Source: Sphaerisporangium cinnabarinum
GTDB taxonomy: Bacteria > Actinomycetota > Actinomycetes > Actinomycetales > Cellulomonadaceae
Length of the DNA stretch: 64,000 nt
Direction of reading: 5' to 3'
Assembly (NCBI GenBank): GCA_003052455.1
Contig: QAPD01000020.1
Coordinates: forward strand, 27,729 to 91,728
Shown here piece by piece: positions 7,552 through 14,805 of the stretch. How positions within the stretch are numbered: the first letter of the stretch is position 1; the number at the start of each line of letters is the position of its first letter. The notes under the pieces are model-generated. The model saw only the letters and a list, made by a program, of their open reading frames with translations, was not told the DNA's origin and did no database searches. The position numbers and the translations under genes were made by a program.

Positions 7552-8781
7552 TCAGGCGCCCCGCACCGACGCGCCCATGCGCGCGACCGCCTCGGTGAGC
7601 ACGTCGACGCCCGTCGCGAGGTTGAGGCGCACGTGCCCCTGCCCGCCGGGGCCGAACCGGCGCCCGTCCTCCAGCGCGACGCGCGCGCGGTCGAGGAACC
7701 ACGCCCGGGGGTCCGCGCCCGCCGGGCCGGGGAGCCCGCGCGCGTCGAGCCACGCGAGGTACGTCGCCTCGCCGGGCCGGTAGCGCACCGTGGGCAGGTG
7801 CTCCGCGAGCAGGTCGGCCAGGAGCCACGCGTTGCGCTCGACGCCCGCGAGGACGTCGTCGAGCCACGCCTCGCCGTGGTCGAGCGCCGCGACGTGCGCG
7901 AGCACCGGCACGTGCTGGACGCCGTGGCTCGCCTCCTCGGGGATGCGCCGCAGGTCGTCGGCGGCGTCCGGGCCGGCGACGGCCGCCGCGGCCTTGAGGC
8001 CGGGCAGGTTCCACGCCTTCGACGCGGAGACGATCGCGACGGCCGAGCCCGCCCCGGGGACGGTGAGGAGCGGCGTGTGGGTCGTCGCCGGGCGCCCGTC
8101 GAGACCGGGCCGCGTGAGGGGCGCGTGGATCTCGTCCGCCACGACGCGCACCCCGTACCGCTCGGCGAGAGCCAGCCCGGCCGCCAGCTCCGCGCGCGAG
8201 TGCGCGGTCCCCGTCGGGTTCTGCGGGTTGCACACGAGCCAGACGGCGCGGCGCCCGCTCCCCGGACCGTCGCCGTTCGCGGCGACGCCGGTCGCGTCGG
8301 CGAACGCACGCTCGAGCGTGTCGAGGTCGAGCCGCCCGTCGGCGCCGAGCGGCGCGTCGACGACGCGTCGCCCCTCGTTCGCGGTGAAGCCGTAGAACGG
8401 CGGGTACACGGGCGGGTTGACGACGACCGCGTCGCCCGGGGAGGTGAGGACGCGCAGCACCTCGACGATCGCGACCATGACGTCGGGCAGCGTGCGCGAC
8501 GTCGCCGCGTCGAGGGTCCAGCCCCAGCGGCGCTCCGCGAAGCGCGCGTACGCCTCGCCGTAGGCGGTGCCGACGTCGTACCCGGTGTCGCCGGAGCGCA
8601 GGGCGGCCGTCACGGCCTCGACGACCGCGTCGCACGGCGCGACGTCCATCTCGGCGACGAACAGCGGCAGCACGTCGGGCGCGAAGGTGCGCCACTTGAC
8701 CGACGTCCGACGGCGCAGCTCGTCGAGCGTGAGGACGTCGAGCGGTGTCGGGGACACGGGGGGCCTGGCCGGGCTGCTCAC
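7552..8781 (-). CDS. MalY/PatB-type PLP aminotransferase (probable C-S lyase)
   Basis: A 409-residue fold-type I PLP enzyme. NPQNPTGTAHSR is the aminotransferase Asn-Pro motif, VADEIHAPL supplies the PLP-binding Asp, and SASKAWNLPGLK contains the Schiff-base Lys near residue 254. FVAEMDV near the N-terminus and the ASKAWN context are characteristic of the MalY/PatB branch, which cleaves cystathionine or other Cys S-conjugates to pyruvate, ammonia and a thiol. The start is GTG 8781. It is separated by nine bases from the oxidoreductase gene upstream, so the two are probably cotranscribed. Assignment to a lyase rather than a transaminase rests on sequence resemblance. Confidence 0.87.
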   Translation of the reverse strand: MSSPARPPVSPTPLDVLTLDELRRRTSVKWRTFAPDVLPLFVAEMDVAPCDAVVEAVTAALRSGDTGYDVGTAYGEAYARFAERRWGWTLDAATSRTLPDVMVAIVEVLRVLTSPGDAVVVNPPVYPPFYGFTANEGRRVVDAPLGADGRLDLDTLERAFADATGVAANGDGPGSGRRAVWLVCNPQNPTGTAHSRAELAAGLALAERYGVRVVADEIHAPLTRPGLDGRPATTHTPLLTVPGAGSAVAIVSASKAWNLPGLKAAAAVAGPDAADDLRRIPEEASHGVQHVPVLAHVAALDHGEAWLDDVLAGVERNAWLLADLLAEHLPTVRYRPGEATYLAWLDARGLPGPAGADPRAWFLDRARVALEDGRRFGPGGQGHVRLNLATGVDVLTEAVARMGASVRGA

Positions 8782-8790
8782 CCGACCACC

Positions 8791-9795
8791 CTAGGACGAG
8801 ACCCGCAGCGCCAGCTTGCCGACGTAGTGGTCTCGCAGGGCGGCGTGCGCGTCCTGGACACGCTCCAGCGGGAAGGTCCGCGCGACGTGGACCTCGAACG
8901 AGGAGGCGGCGACGACGGCGTTCAGCCGCTCCAGCGCGCGCCGGCTCCGGTCCCCGTCGTAGTGCGACAGCCGCGCGGCCGGCGGCCTCGCGGGCACGGG
9001 CAGCACGCCGTGCGGCCACGCGATCCGACCCGACGCCTTGACCGCGCGGAGCGACCGTTCGGCCGTCTCGCCACCGGCCGTGACGAGCGCCCCGTCGAGA
9101 CCGTCCGGCGCGAGGTCCGACGCGGCGGCCGCGACGTCGTCCCGCCGACCGTCGACGACGACCTCGGCGCCCGACCGGCGGGCGAGGTCGACGCCGTCGT
9201 CGCCGGAGGCGACGGCGAGGACCCGCAGGCCGCGGTGCCGCGCGAGGTGCACGGCCAGGTGACCGATGCCGCCGCTGGCGCCGAACACCAGGAGCGAGCC
9301 GCCCGGGGGCAGGTCGAGGAGGTCGAGGCCGCTCTGCGCGGTCAGGGCGTCCCAGGCCAGCACGCCGGCCTGCTGGGTCGGCAGGCGGTGGGGCACGGGC
9401 GCGACGTGCTCGGCCGCGACGACGACGTACTCCGCGTACGCGCCGCCGCGCGGCACCGGCATCGTCGCCGCGTAGACCCGGTCGCCGACCGCGAGACCGG
9501 TGACCTCCCGTCCGACGGCGGCCACCCGCCCGGCCGCGTCCCACCCGAGGACGTAGGGGAACGTCGACGGCACCCCGAACGCGCCGTCGTAGGCCCCCTC
9601 GCGCTCGACCGCGTCCCACGACGCGACCCCGGCGTACTCGACCCGGACGAGCACGTCCTCCGGACCCACCTCCGGGCGAGGGATCTCCCGCAGCACGAGC
9701 TGGTCCGCTCCCCCGAACCGGTCGAGGACGGCCGCGCGCATCCGCGGGCGGGAGGTCTCGTCGCCGGAGGGCTGCTCGGGGTGTGCGGTCGTCAT
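8791..9795 (-). CDS. NADP-dependent oxidoreductase, quinone-oxidoreductase (MDR) family
   Basis: A 334-residue zinc-free medium-chain dehydrogenase. The N-terminal GroES-like domain (MRAAVLDRFGGADQL to about 150) precedes a Rossmann domain with GASGGIGHLAVHLAR, the NADPH-binding Gly motif, near residue 170. Zinc ligands are absent, as in quinone oxidoreductases and enoyl reductases. The ATG at 9795 has GGAG six bases upstream. The gene is divergent from a MarR regulator across an 84-base spacer with two operator-like repeats, so it is very probably induced by the regulator's ligand, perhaps a quinone, phenol or electrophile. Confidence 0.87.
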   Translation of the reverse strand: MTTAHPEQPSGDETSRPRMRAAVLDRFGGADQLVLREIPRPEVGPEDVLVRVEYAGVASWDAVEREGAYDGAFGVPSTFPYVLGWDAAGRVAAVGREVTGLAVGDRVYAATMPVPRGGAYAEYVVVAAEHVAPVPHRLPTQQAGVLAWDALTAQSGLDLLDLPPGGSLLVFGASGGIGHLAVHLARHRGLRVLAVASGDDGVDLARRSGAEVVVDGRRDDVAAAASDLAPDGLDGALVTAGGETAERSLRAVKASGRIAWPHGVLPVPARPPAARLSHYDGDRSRRALERLNAVVAASSFEVHVARTFPLERVQDAHAALRDHYVGKLALRVSS

Positions 9796-9809
9796 CGACG
9801 CTCCTTTTT

Positions 9810-9873
9810 CTTGATTGGATCAAGCATCAACGTAGCAGCGTTGGTTGAGTGCATCAAGCATCCTGGCTACGGT
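9810..9873. promoter_or_regulatory. Tandem MarR-type operators and leaderless promoter
   Basis: CTTGATTGGATCAAG at 9810-9824 is a perfect inverted repeat (CTTGAT/ATCAAG, three-base spacer). GTTGAGTGCATCAAG at 9844-9858 is a second copy with 12 of 15 identities, 34 bp away (about three helical turns). On the plus strand TTGAGT (9845-9850), a 17-bp spacer and TACGGT (9868-9873) form a promoter whose -35 lies inside the second repeat. The -10 ends six bases before the ATG at 9880, consistent with a leaderless MarR message. The arrangement predicts autorepression and control of the divergent oxidoreductase. Confidence 0.7.
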
Positions 9874-9879
9874 GACCCC

Positions 9880-10302
9880 ATGGCTCTCTCGAACGGCCCG
9901 GTCGCCGCGACGTCCGCGGCCGAGGTCGCGCTGTTCGACCTGGTCGACGTGTACGACCGCGCCTACGAGGAGGCCGCGGCCCGGCTGTCGCTGAGCGCCG
10001 CCCAGGCGTGCGTCCTGGGGCGCCTCGGCACCCCGCGAGGCATGGGAGCGCTGGCCCGGGAGCTGGGCTGCGACGCGTCCAACGTCACGCAGATCGTCGC
10101 GCGCCTCGAGACGGCGGGGCTCCTGACCCGCCGACCGAACCCCGACGACGGCAGGTCGCGGCTGGTGGCTCGGACCGCTCGGGGCGACGAGGTCAACCGC
10201 CGCTTCGAGGAGGCGTTCGCGTTCGCCCGTGCGGCGGTCGGCCGGCTCACCCCGGACGAGCAGGACCAGCTCACGGCCCTCGTGCGCAAGGCCCTCGGGT
10301 GA
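9880..10302 (+). CDS. MarR-family transcriptional regulator
   Basis: A 140-residue winged-helix repressor. LSAAQACVLGRLGTPRGMGALARELGCDASNVTQIVARLETAGLLTRR spans the helix-turn-helix. NPDDGRSRLVARTARG is the wing with the conserved DxRxxxV Asp-Arg pair. Flanking helices should form the dimer. It is divergent from an NADP-dependent oxidoreductase with two inverted repeats between them, so it probably represses both its own gene and the enzyme. The transcript looks leaderless: TACGGT ends six bases before the ATG and no ribosome site is visible. Confidence 0.9.
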   Translation: MALSNGPVAATSAAEVALFDLVDVYDRAYEEAAARLSLSAAQACVLGRLGTPRGMGALARELGCDASNVTQIVARLETAGLLTRRPNPDDGRSRLVARTARGDEVNRRFEEAFAFARAAVGRLTPDEQDQLTALVRKALG

Positions 10303-10311
10303 CCGAGCCGG

Positions 10312-10360
10312 GCCGACCGGTGCAGCACCTGGCCGCCGGGCCGGACGACGCCCGGTCGGC
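10312..10360. terminator. Inverted repeat between convergent genes
   Basis: GCCGACCGG (10312-10320) pairs with CCGGTCGGC (10352-10360) around a 31-base GC-rich loop. It lies between the convergent MarR and EamA-like genes and could end transcription from both sides. There is no T-run, so this is a structural guess. Confidence 0.35.
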
Positions 10361-10369
10361 TCGACGACC

Positions 10370-11218
10370 CTAGGGGCGCTCCGGGCCCGCGCTCTGCGGC
10401 GCCGCCGCCACCGGCGCGCCCTCCTCGGCCGCGGCGTTCGCCGGGCTCGTCGCGAGCACCACGCACCCGCCGACGGCGGCCAGCGTCGCCACGACGGCGG
10501 GGACCGCCCAGCCCGACCGCACGACGTCGCCGAGCACGGCGAGGCCGACGATCCCCGGCGCGAGCACCTCGATCACGGAGACCGTCGCCGCGACGGTGCC
10601 CACGGCGCCCCGCTCCAGGGCGCGCAGGTACGCGAGCGCGCCCGCGACGCCGCCGAGCACGATCGCGAGGGCGAGCGGCTGGAGCACGGTGTCGAGCAGG
10701 TCGCCGGACGCGTGCGCGCCGCGCGCCGCCACCGCGGCGACCGAGTAGCCGAGGCCGCCGAGGACGGCGAGCAGCACGGGGTGCCCGCGCCGGTACGCGA
10801 CGGCGGTTCCGACCGCCACGACCGCGGCGGCGACGTTGACCCAGGTCGTGAACCCGGCAGGCGGGTGCGTCGCGGGCTGCTCCCCCGCCGCGAGCGCCAG
10901 CACCACGAGCCCCGCCACGACGACGCCGATCATCACGAGGTCCGTGCGGCGCAGCGTCGCGCCGAGCACCAGCCGGGCGAGCAGCACGACGGCGACGAGC
11001 GACGCCGCCACGACGGCCTGCACCACGAACAGCGGCAGGTGGTCCAGCGCGAGGAGGGAGAGGAGCCAGCCGACGCCGTCGACCACGAGCCCGCCGACGA
11101 CGAGCGGCTGGGCCACGGCCGCGAGGCCGTGGGCCCGGCGCGTCGCGACGGCCTGCATGATCGTGCTCACCGCGTACAGGAGGCTCGCGGTCACGGCGGC
11201 GAGCAGCGAGAGGATCAC
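10370..11218 (-). CDS. DMT/EamA-like membrane transporter
   Basis: A 282-residue integral membrane protein with about nine hydrophobic helices and a short Ala/Pro-rich cytoplasmic tail. An internal-duplication layout and segments such as TIMQAVATRRAHGL, VQAVVAASLVAVVLLAR and YLRALERGAVGTVAATVSVIEV match the drug/metabolite transporter superfamily, including the actinobacterial branch near NIPA-type magnesium transporters. The substrate is unknown. The start is GTG 11218. It is convergent with the MarR gene and looks monocistronic. Confidence 0.75.
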   Translation of the reverse strand: MILSLLAAVTASLLYAVSTIMQAVATRRAHGLAAVAQPLVVGGLVVDGVGWLLSLLALDHLPLFVVQAVVAASLVAVVLLARLVLGATLRRTDLVMIGVVVAGLVVLALAAGEQPATHPPAGFTTWVNVAAAVVAVGTAVAYRRGHPVLLAVLGGLGYSVAAVAARGAHASGDLLDTVLQPLALAIVLGGVAGALAYLRALERGAVGTVAATVSVIEVLAPGIVGLAVLGDVVRSGWAVPAVVATLAAVGGCVVLATSPANAAAEEGAPVAAAPQSAGPERP

Positions 11219-11408
11219 GGCGCGGCCCCGGGAGCGGCGCCCGCGGTGGGCGTGACGCGGGCCGCGCTCACGGGCGCGCTGGGCCGTTCGGTCGGGGCGG
11301 GCACGTTCCGATCATCCGCCACGGCGGGGCGCACCGCGCGGGCGGGACCCCGGCCCTCCGGACGTCGGGGCCGAGGCGGTCAGGCGCCGCCGCGGGCGGG
11401 CCCGGCGG

Positions 11409-12143
11409 TCAGGCCTCGTCGCGCGCGGGTGCCGCGTCCCGACGGCCGCGCGCGTGGGCGGGGCGCTCGTCGTCGTGCACCCAGCGCCAGACGCGCGTCA
11501 CGACGAACCACACGACCGCTGCCGCGACGACCGCGATGACGACCTTCTGCAGGACGCCCGCGTACTCCTCGACGACGTGCCACTGCTCGCCGAGCGCGTA
11601 CCCGGCGTAGACGAAGATCGTGTTCCACACGGCGCTGCCGGCGGTGGTGAGCGCGGTGAACTTCCACAGGGGCATGCGCTCGACGCCCGCGGGGATGGAG
11701 ATGAGGCTGCGGAAGATGGGGATGAAGCGGCCGAAGAAGACCGTCGCGCTGCCGTGCCGCAGGAAGAACTGCTCGGTGCGGTCGACGTCCTCGACCTTGA
11801 CGAGCGGCAGGCGCTCCGCGATCCAGCGCGTGCGCTCGCGCCCGATGATCGCGCCCACCGCGTAGAGCGCGAGGGCGCCGACGACGGAGCCCGCCGTCGT
11901 CCACAGGATCGCCTCGACGAGCCCGAAGCTCCCCTGGCTCGCCGTGAAGCCCGCGAGCGGCAGGATGATCTCGCTCGGCAGCGGCGGGAACAGGTTCTCG
12001 AGCGCGATGGCGATCGCGGCCCCGACCGGGCCCAGCGTCTCCATGAGGTTGACCGCCCAGCCGGCGACGCCGTCGAGAGCGGGCTCCGCCGTCGTGGCGG
12101 CGGGCACGGCGGCCGTCAGGGCGGCGGAGAGTCCGGAGGGCAT
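11409..12143 (-). CDS. DedA-family membrane protein
   Basis: A 244-residue member of the DedA/VTT family, which supports undecaprenyl-phosphate and phospholipid translocation across the membrane. The signature regions are present: ENLFPPLPSEIILPLAGF (re-entrant loop with the conserved Glu), GRFIPIFRSLISIPAGVERM (Arg/Pro motif) and TTAGSAVWNTIFVYAGYALG. The C-terminus is charged and cytoplasmic. ATG 12143 was chosen. On the minus strand a TAGGCT hexamer ends eight bases before it, so the message may be leaderless. The 190-base spacer to the EamA-like gene start shows nothing clear. Confidence 0.92.
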   Translation of the reverse strand: MPSGLSAALTAAVPAATTAEPALDGVAGWAVNLMETLGPVGAAIAIALENLFPPLPSEIILPLAGFTASQGSFGLVEAILWTTAGSVVGALALYAVGAIIGRERTRWIAERLPLVKVEDVDRTEQFFLRHGSATVFFGRFIPIFRSLISIPAGVERMPLWKFTALTTAGSAVWNTIFVYAGYALGEQWHVVEEYAGVLQKVVIAVVAAAVVWFVVTRVWRWVHDDERPAHARGRRDAAPARDEA

Positions 12144-12248
12144 GGGTCACGAGCCTAGGCGAGCGGTCCGTGGCGCGAGCGGCGATGCGGCCGGGAGGGT
12201 GTGGAGGTCTCGTGCGGAGGCGCGGGACGTGCGGGGAGGCCGACCGGC

Positions 12249-13400
12249 TCAGCCGCGGACGAGCTCGTCGAGGCGACGGATCGGGTCCCAGGCGCCTGCC
12301 TCGCTGTTCGACAGCACGACGACCGTCACGCCCGGCGCCCCGGCCGGCGGGAGCGCGTCGGCGCCGTCCCCGGCGGCCACCGCGTCCGGGTAGTGGCGCA
12401 GGATCGCGCTCGCCCCCGTGTTGATGCCGTCCTTGTAGACCGAGCGCACGGACCCGTCGGCGAGCAGCTCGAACTCGAGCCCGAAGCCGTAGTGCACGCT
12501 CGGGGCCGGCTCGGCCCCGTCCGTGTCGTCCGCGCCGTCGTCGTGCAGCACCTGCGGGGTGAGGAACGCGCGCGTGAGGTCGGGCGGGAGGAGCTCGCCG
12601 CCGCGCACCGCCGCCCAGAACCGGGCGAGGTCGCGCGCCGTGGCGTGCGCGCCGCCGTCGGGCGAGCCGACGGGCGGGTAGGAGTAGACGTTCTGCCGCC
12701 ACCCGGTGACGGGGCCGTCGTCGTCCGGGCCCTCGTGCACGGGCTCCCAGCCCTCCGCGACGTCGGGCTCGGCCTCGTCCATGCGGAAGAACCCGGAGCG
12801 ATCCATGCCCGCGCGGGCGAGCACGTGCTCGCGGACGTGCTCCCGGTAGGTGCTCCCGGTGACCGCCTCCAGCGCGAGGCCCGCGAGGACGTAGCCGACG
12901 TTGCAGTACCGGCACCCCTCGCCGGGCGCGAAGTTCGGCTCCTTGTGGACGAACCCGGGCAGGAAGTCCGCCGTCCGCGTCACGGAGTAGCTCGGCCGGT
13001 CGACCCACAGCTCCTCGTACGACTCCCCCGCCTCCTCGTCGGCGTCGTCCGCGATGCCCGACGTGTGGGTCAGCAGGTGCCGGATCGTCACCTCGGGCGA
13101 GATCGTCGTGCCCGCGAGGTCCACGTGGTCGTGGACGCGGTCGTCGAGCCCGAGCCGGCCGTCGCCCACGAGCTGCAGCACGGCGACGGCGGTGAACAGC
13201 TTGGTGACGGACGCGACGTCAAACCGGGTGCTCGTGCGGACCGGGACGCCCCAGCGGCGCGACGCGACGCCGTAGGCGCGTTCGAGGGGCACCTCGCCGT
13301 GGCGTTCGACCCGCACCACGCCGGAGAAGTCGTCGGCGTCCGCGGCGGAGCGCAGGTGCGAGTCGAGGGCGGTGAGAGCGGCGTCGTCGAGCGCGGTCAT
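12249..13400 (-). CDS. Serine hydrolase, beta-lactamase/D-Ala-D-Ala carboxypeptidase family
   Basis: A 383-residue class C beta-lactamase-like enzyme. SVTK (in FDVASVTKLF) carries the nucleophilic Ser and Lys, YCN (in CRYCNVGYV) the Tyr-x-Asn box, and a C-terminal HYGFG segment sits near the usual third motif. No signal peptide or membrane helix is visible, so it is probably cytoplasmic, like many esterase-type members. I chose ATG 13400, because a longer frame starting at 13487 would run through the promoter of the divergent monooxygenase and adds a non-conserved, low-complexity extension. The substrate is unknown. Confidence 0.85.
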   Translation of the reverse strand: MTALDDAALTALDSHLRSAADADDFSGVVRVERHGEVPLERAYGVASRRWGVPVRTSTRFDVASVTKLFTAVAVLQLVGDGRLGLDDRVHDHVDLAGTTISPEVTIRHLLTHTSGIADDADEEAGESYEELWVDRPSYSVTRTADFLPGFVHKEPNFAPGEGCRYCNVGYVLAGLALEAVTGSTYREHVREHVLARAGMDRSGFFRMDEAEPDVAEGWEPVHEGPDDDGPVTGWRQNVYSYPPVGSPDGGAHATARDLARFWAAVRGGELLPPDLTRAFLTPQVLHDDGADDTDGAEPAPSVHYGFGLEFELLADGSVRSVYKDGINTGASAILRHYPDAVAAGDGADALPPAGAPGVTVVVLSNSEAGAWDPIRRLDELVRG

Positions 13401-13489
13401 GGCCCCGACCGTAGGCGGGCCGGGGTGCTCCCGGCCAGCAGATTGTTCCGGAGAGCCGCACGTCGTCACGGGTGGGAGCGCTGTCACGG

Positions 13490-13501
13490 TACGGTCGCCG
13501 C
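13490..13501 (+). promoter_or_regulatory. Leaderless promoter element for the monooxygenase gene
   Basis: TACGGT at 13490-13495 resembles a -10 hexamer and is followed by six bases and then the ATG at 13502. No ribosome site is present, so transcription probably begins at the A of the start codon. A convincing -35 hexamer was not found. Confidence 0.4.
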
Positions 13502-14521
13502 ATGGCGACCTCGACGACGACCCCCGCGCTCGGCGTGATCCTCCCGCGCGAGCTCCCCGCCGACCTCATCGTGCCCTTCGCGCGCCGCGCGGAGGAGGTC
13601 GGCCTCGACGAGCTGTGGGTCGTCGAGGACCTCACGTTCCACGGCGGGATCGCGCAGGCCGCGACGGTCCTCGCCGCGACGGAGCGCCTCACCGTCGGCA
13701 TCGGGATCCTGCCCGCCGCGACGCGCGCGCCGTCGACCGCCGCGATGGAGGCCGGCACGCTCGCCGCCCTGCACCCCGGCCGCCTGCACCTCGGGCTCGG
13801 GCACGGCATGCCCGCGTGGATGCGGCAGATCGGCGTGTGGCCCGCGAGCCCGCTCGCGATGCTCGAGGAGACCACCGCGACCGTGCGCGCGCTGCTGCAC
13901 GGCGAGCGCGTCAGCGTCGCGGGCCGCTACGTCTCCGTCGACGACGTCGCGCTCCACGCCCCGCCCGCCTCGCCGCCGCCCGTGCTCGCGGGCGTGCGCG
14001 GCCCGCGGTCGCTCGAGGTCTCCGGCCGCGTCGCGGACGGGACCATCCTCGACATGCCCGTGACCCCCGAGTACCTCGCCGTCGCGCGCGCCGCGATCGA
14101 CGCCGGGCGCGCGAGCGCCGGGGACGCGGCCCCGCCCGCGCACCGCGTCGTCGCCTTCTCCGTCGGCGCCGTGCACGACGACGTCGCGACCGCCCGCGAG
14201 ATCGTCCGGCCCTACCTCGCGGTGCTCGGCGAGGCCGACTGGTCCGCCCAGATCGACCCGCTGCCCTTCGCCGACGACTTCCGCGCCCTGCGCGACGCGA
14301 GCGCCACCCCCGACGACTTCGCCGCCGCGATGCCCGACACGTGGGTCGACGCGCTCGCCGTCGTCGGGGCGCCCGAGGCCTTCCGCGCGCGGCTCGCCGA
14401 GCTCGGCGCGGGCGGGGTGTCGAGCGTCGTCCTCGTCGCCACGACGGCCGACCCCGCCCGGCCGGACGACCCGTTCAGCGCGCTCGACGCGCTCGCGGCG
14501 GTGACCCGCCCCGCCGCCTGA
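13502..14521 (+). CDS. LLM-class flavin-dependent oxidoreductase
   Basis: A 339-residue luciferase-like monooxygenase with a TIM-barrel fold that uses reduced F420 or FMN from a partner. LGVILPRELPADLIVPFARRAEEVGLDELWVVED at the N-terminus and RLHLGLGHGMPAWMRQIG in the middle match the F420/FMN-binding family core; ARAAIDAGRASAG follows the substrate loop. The ATG at 13502 is preferred to a start at 13472 because the upstream stretch is the divergent promoter region. The gene is followed 49 bases later by a small gene and a LuxR regulator on the same strand, which might be cotranscribed. The substrate is not predictable. Confidence 0.87.
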   Translation: MATSTTTPALGVILPRELPADLIVPFARRAEEVGLDELWVVEDLTFHGGIAQAATVLAATERLTVGIGILPAATRAPSTAAMEAGTLAALHPGRLHLGLGHGMPAWMRQIGVWPASPLAMLEETTATVRALLHGERVSVAGRYVSVDDVALHAPPASPPPVLAGVRGPRSLEVSGRVADGTILDMPVTPEYLAVARAAIDAGRASAGDAAPPAHRVVAFSVGAVHDDVATAREIVRPYLAVLGEADWSAQIDPLPFADDFRALRDASATPDDFAAAMPDTWVDALAVVGAPEAFRARLAELGAGGVSSVVLVATTADPARPDDPFSALDALAAVTRPAA

Positions 14522-14570
14522 CGGGAACCGTCGACCTGCGAGACCGCGCCGGAGAGCCGACCATGGGCAG

Positions 14571-14798
14571 GTGAGCGAGCACGCACCCACCTACACCGAG
14601 ACGTGGCCCCTGCTGAGCCCGGGAGACCGCCGTCGGCTCGAGGAGCTCGACGACCTCGAGACCGACATCCTCCGCCAGCTCTCCGAGGCGTTCGCCGACG
14701 AGGTGGACGCCCCCACGCTCGGCGAGCTCCAGGTCGAGCGGCTGCGGGTCTACCGCGACGCGCAGGCTCGCGCGGAGCGGCAGCGGTCGCGGGGCTGA
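14571..14798 (+). CDS. Small hypothetical protein (75 aa)
   Basis: A short, charged, helical protein (RRLEELDDLETDILRQLSEAF and LGELQVERLRVYRDAQARAERQ) with heptad-like Leu spacing that suggests a coiled coil. No membrane segment or known domain was recognised. It starts at GTG 14571 and ends seven bases before the LuxR-family gene, so the two are likely cotranscribed. Codon use matches its neighbours. Confidence 0.65.
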   Translation: MSEHAPTYTETWPLLSPGDRRRLEELDDLETDILRQLSEAFADEVDAPTLGELQVERLRVYRDAQARAERQRSRG

Positions 14799-14805
14799 TC
14801 GTCCG

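Noticed and set aside
7175..9823. 882-codon minus-strand frame through three genes
   Set aside because: Almost pure Arg/Gly/Ala sequence over the aminotransferase and oxidoreductase genes. Only the last 96 codons (the DUF1905 gene) look real.
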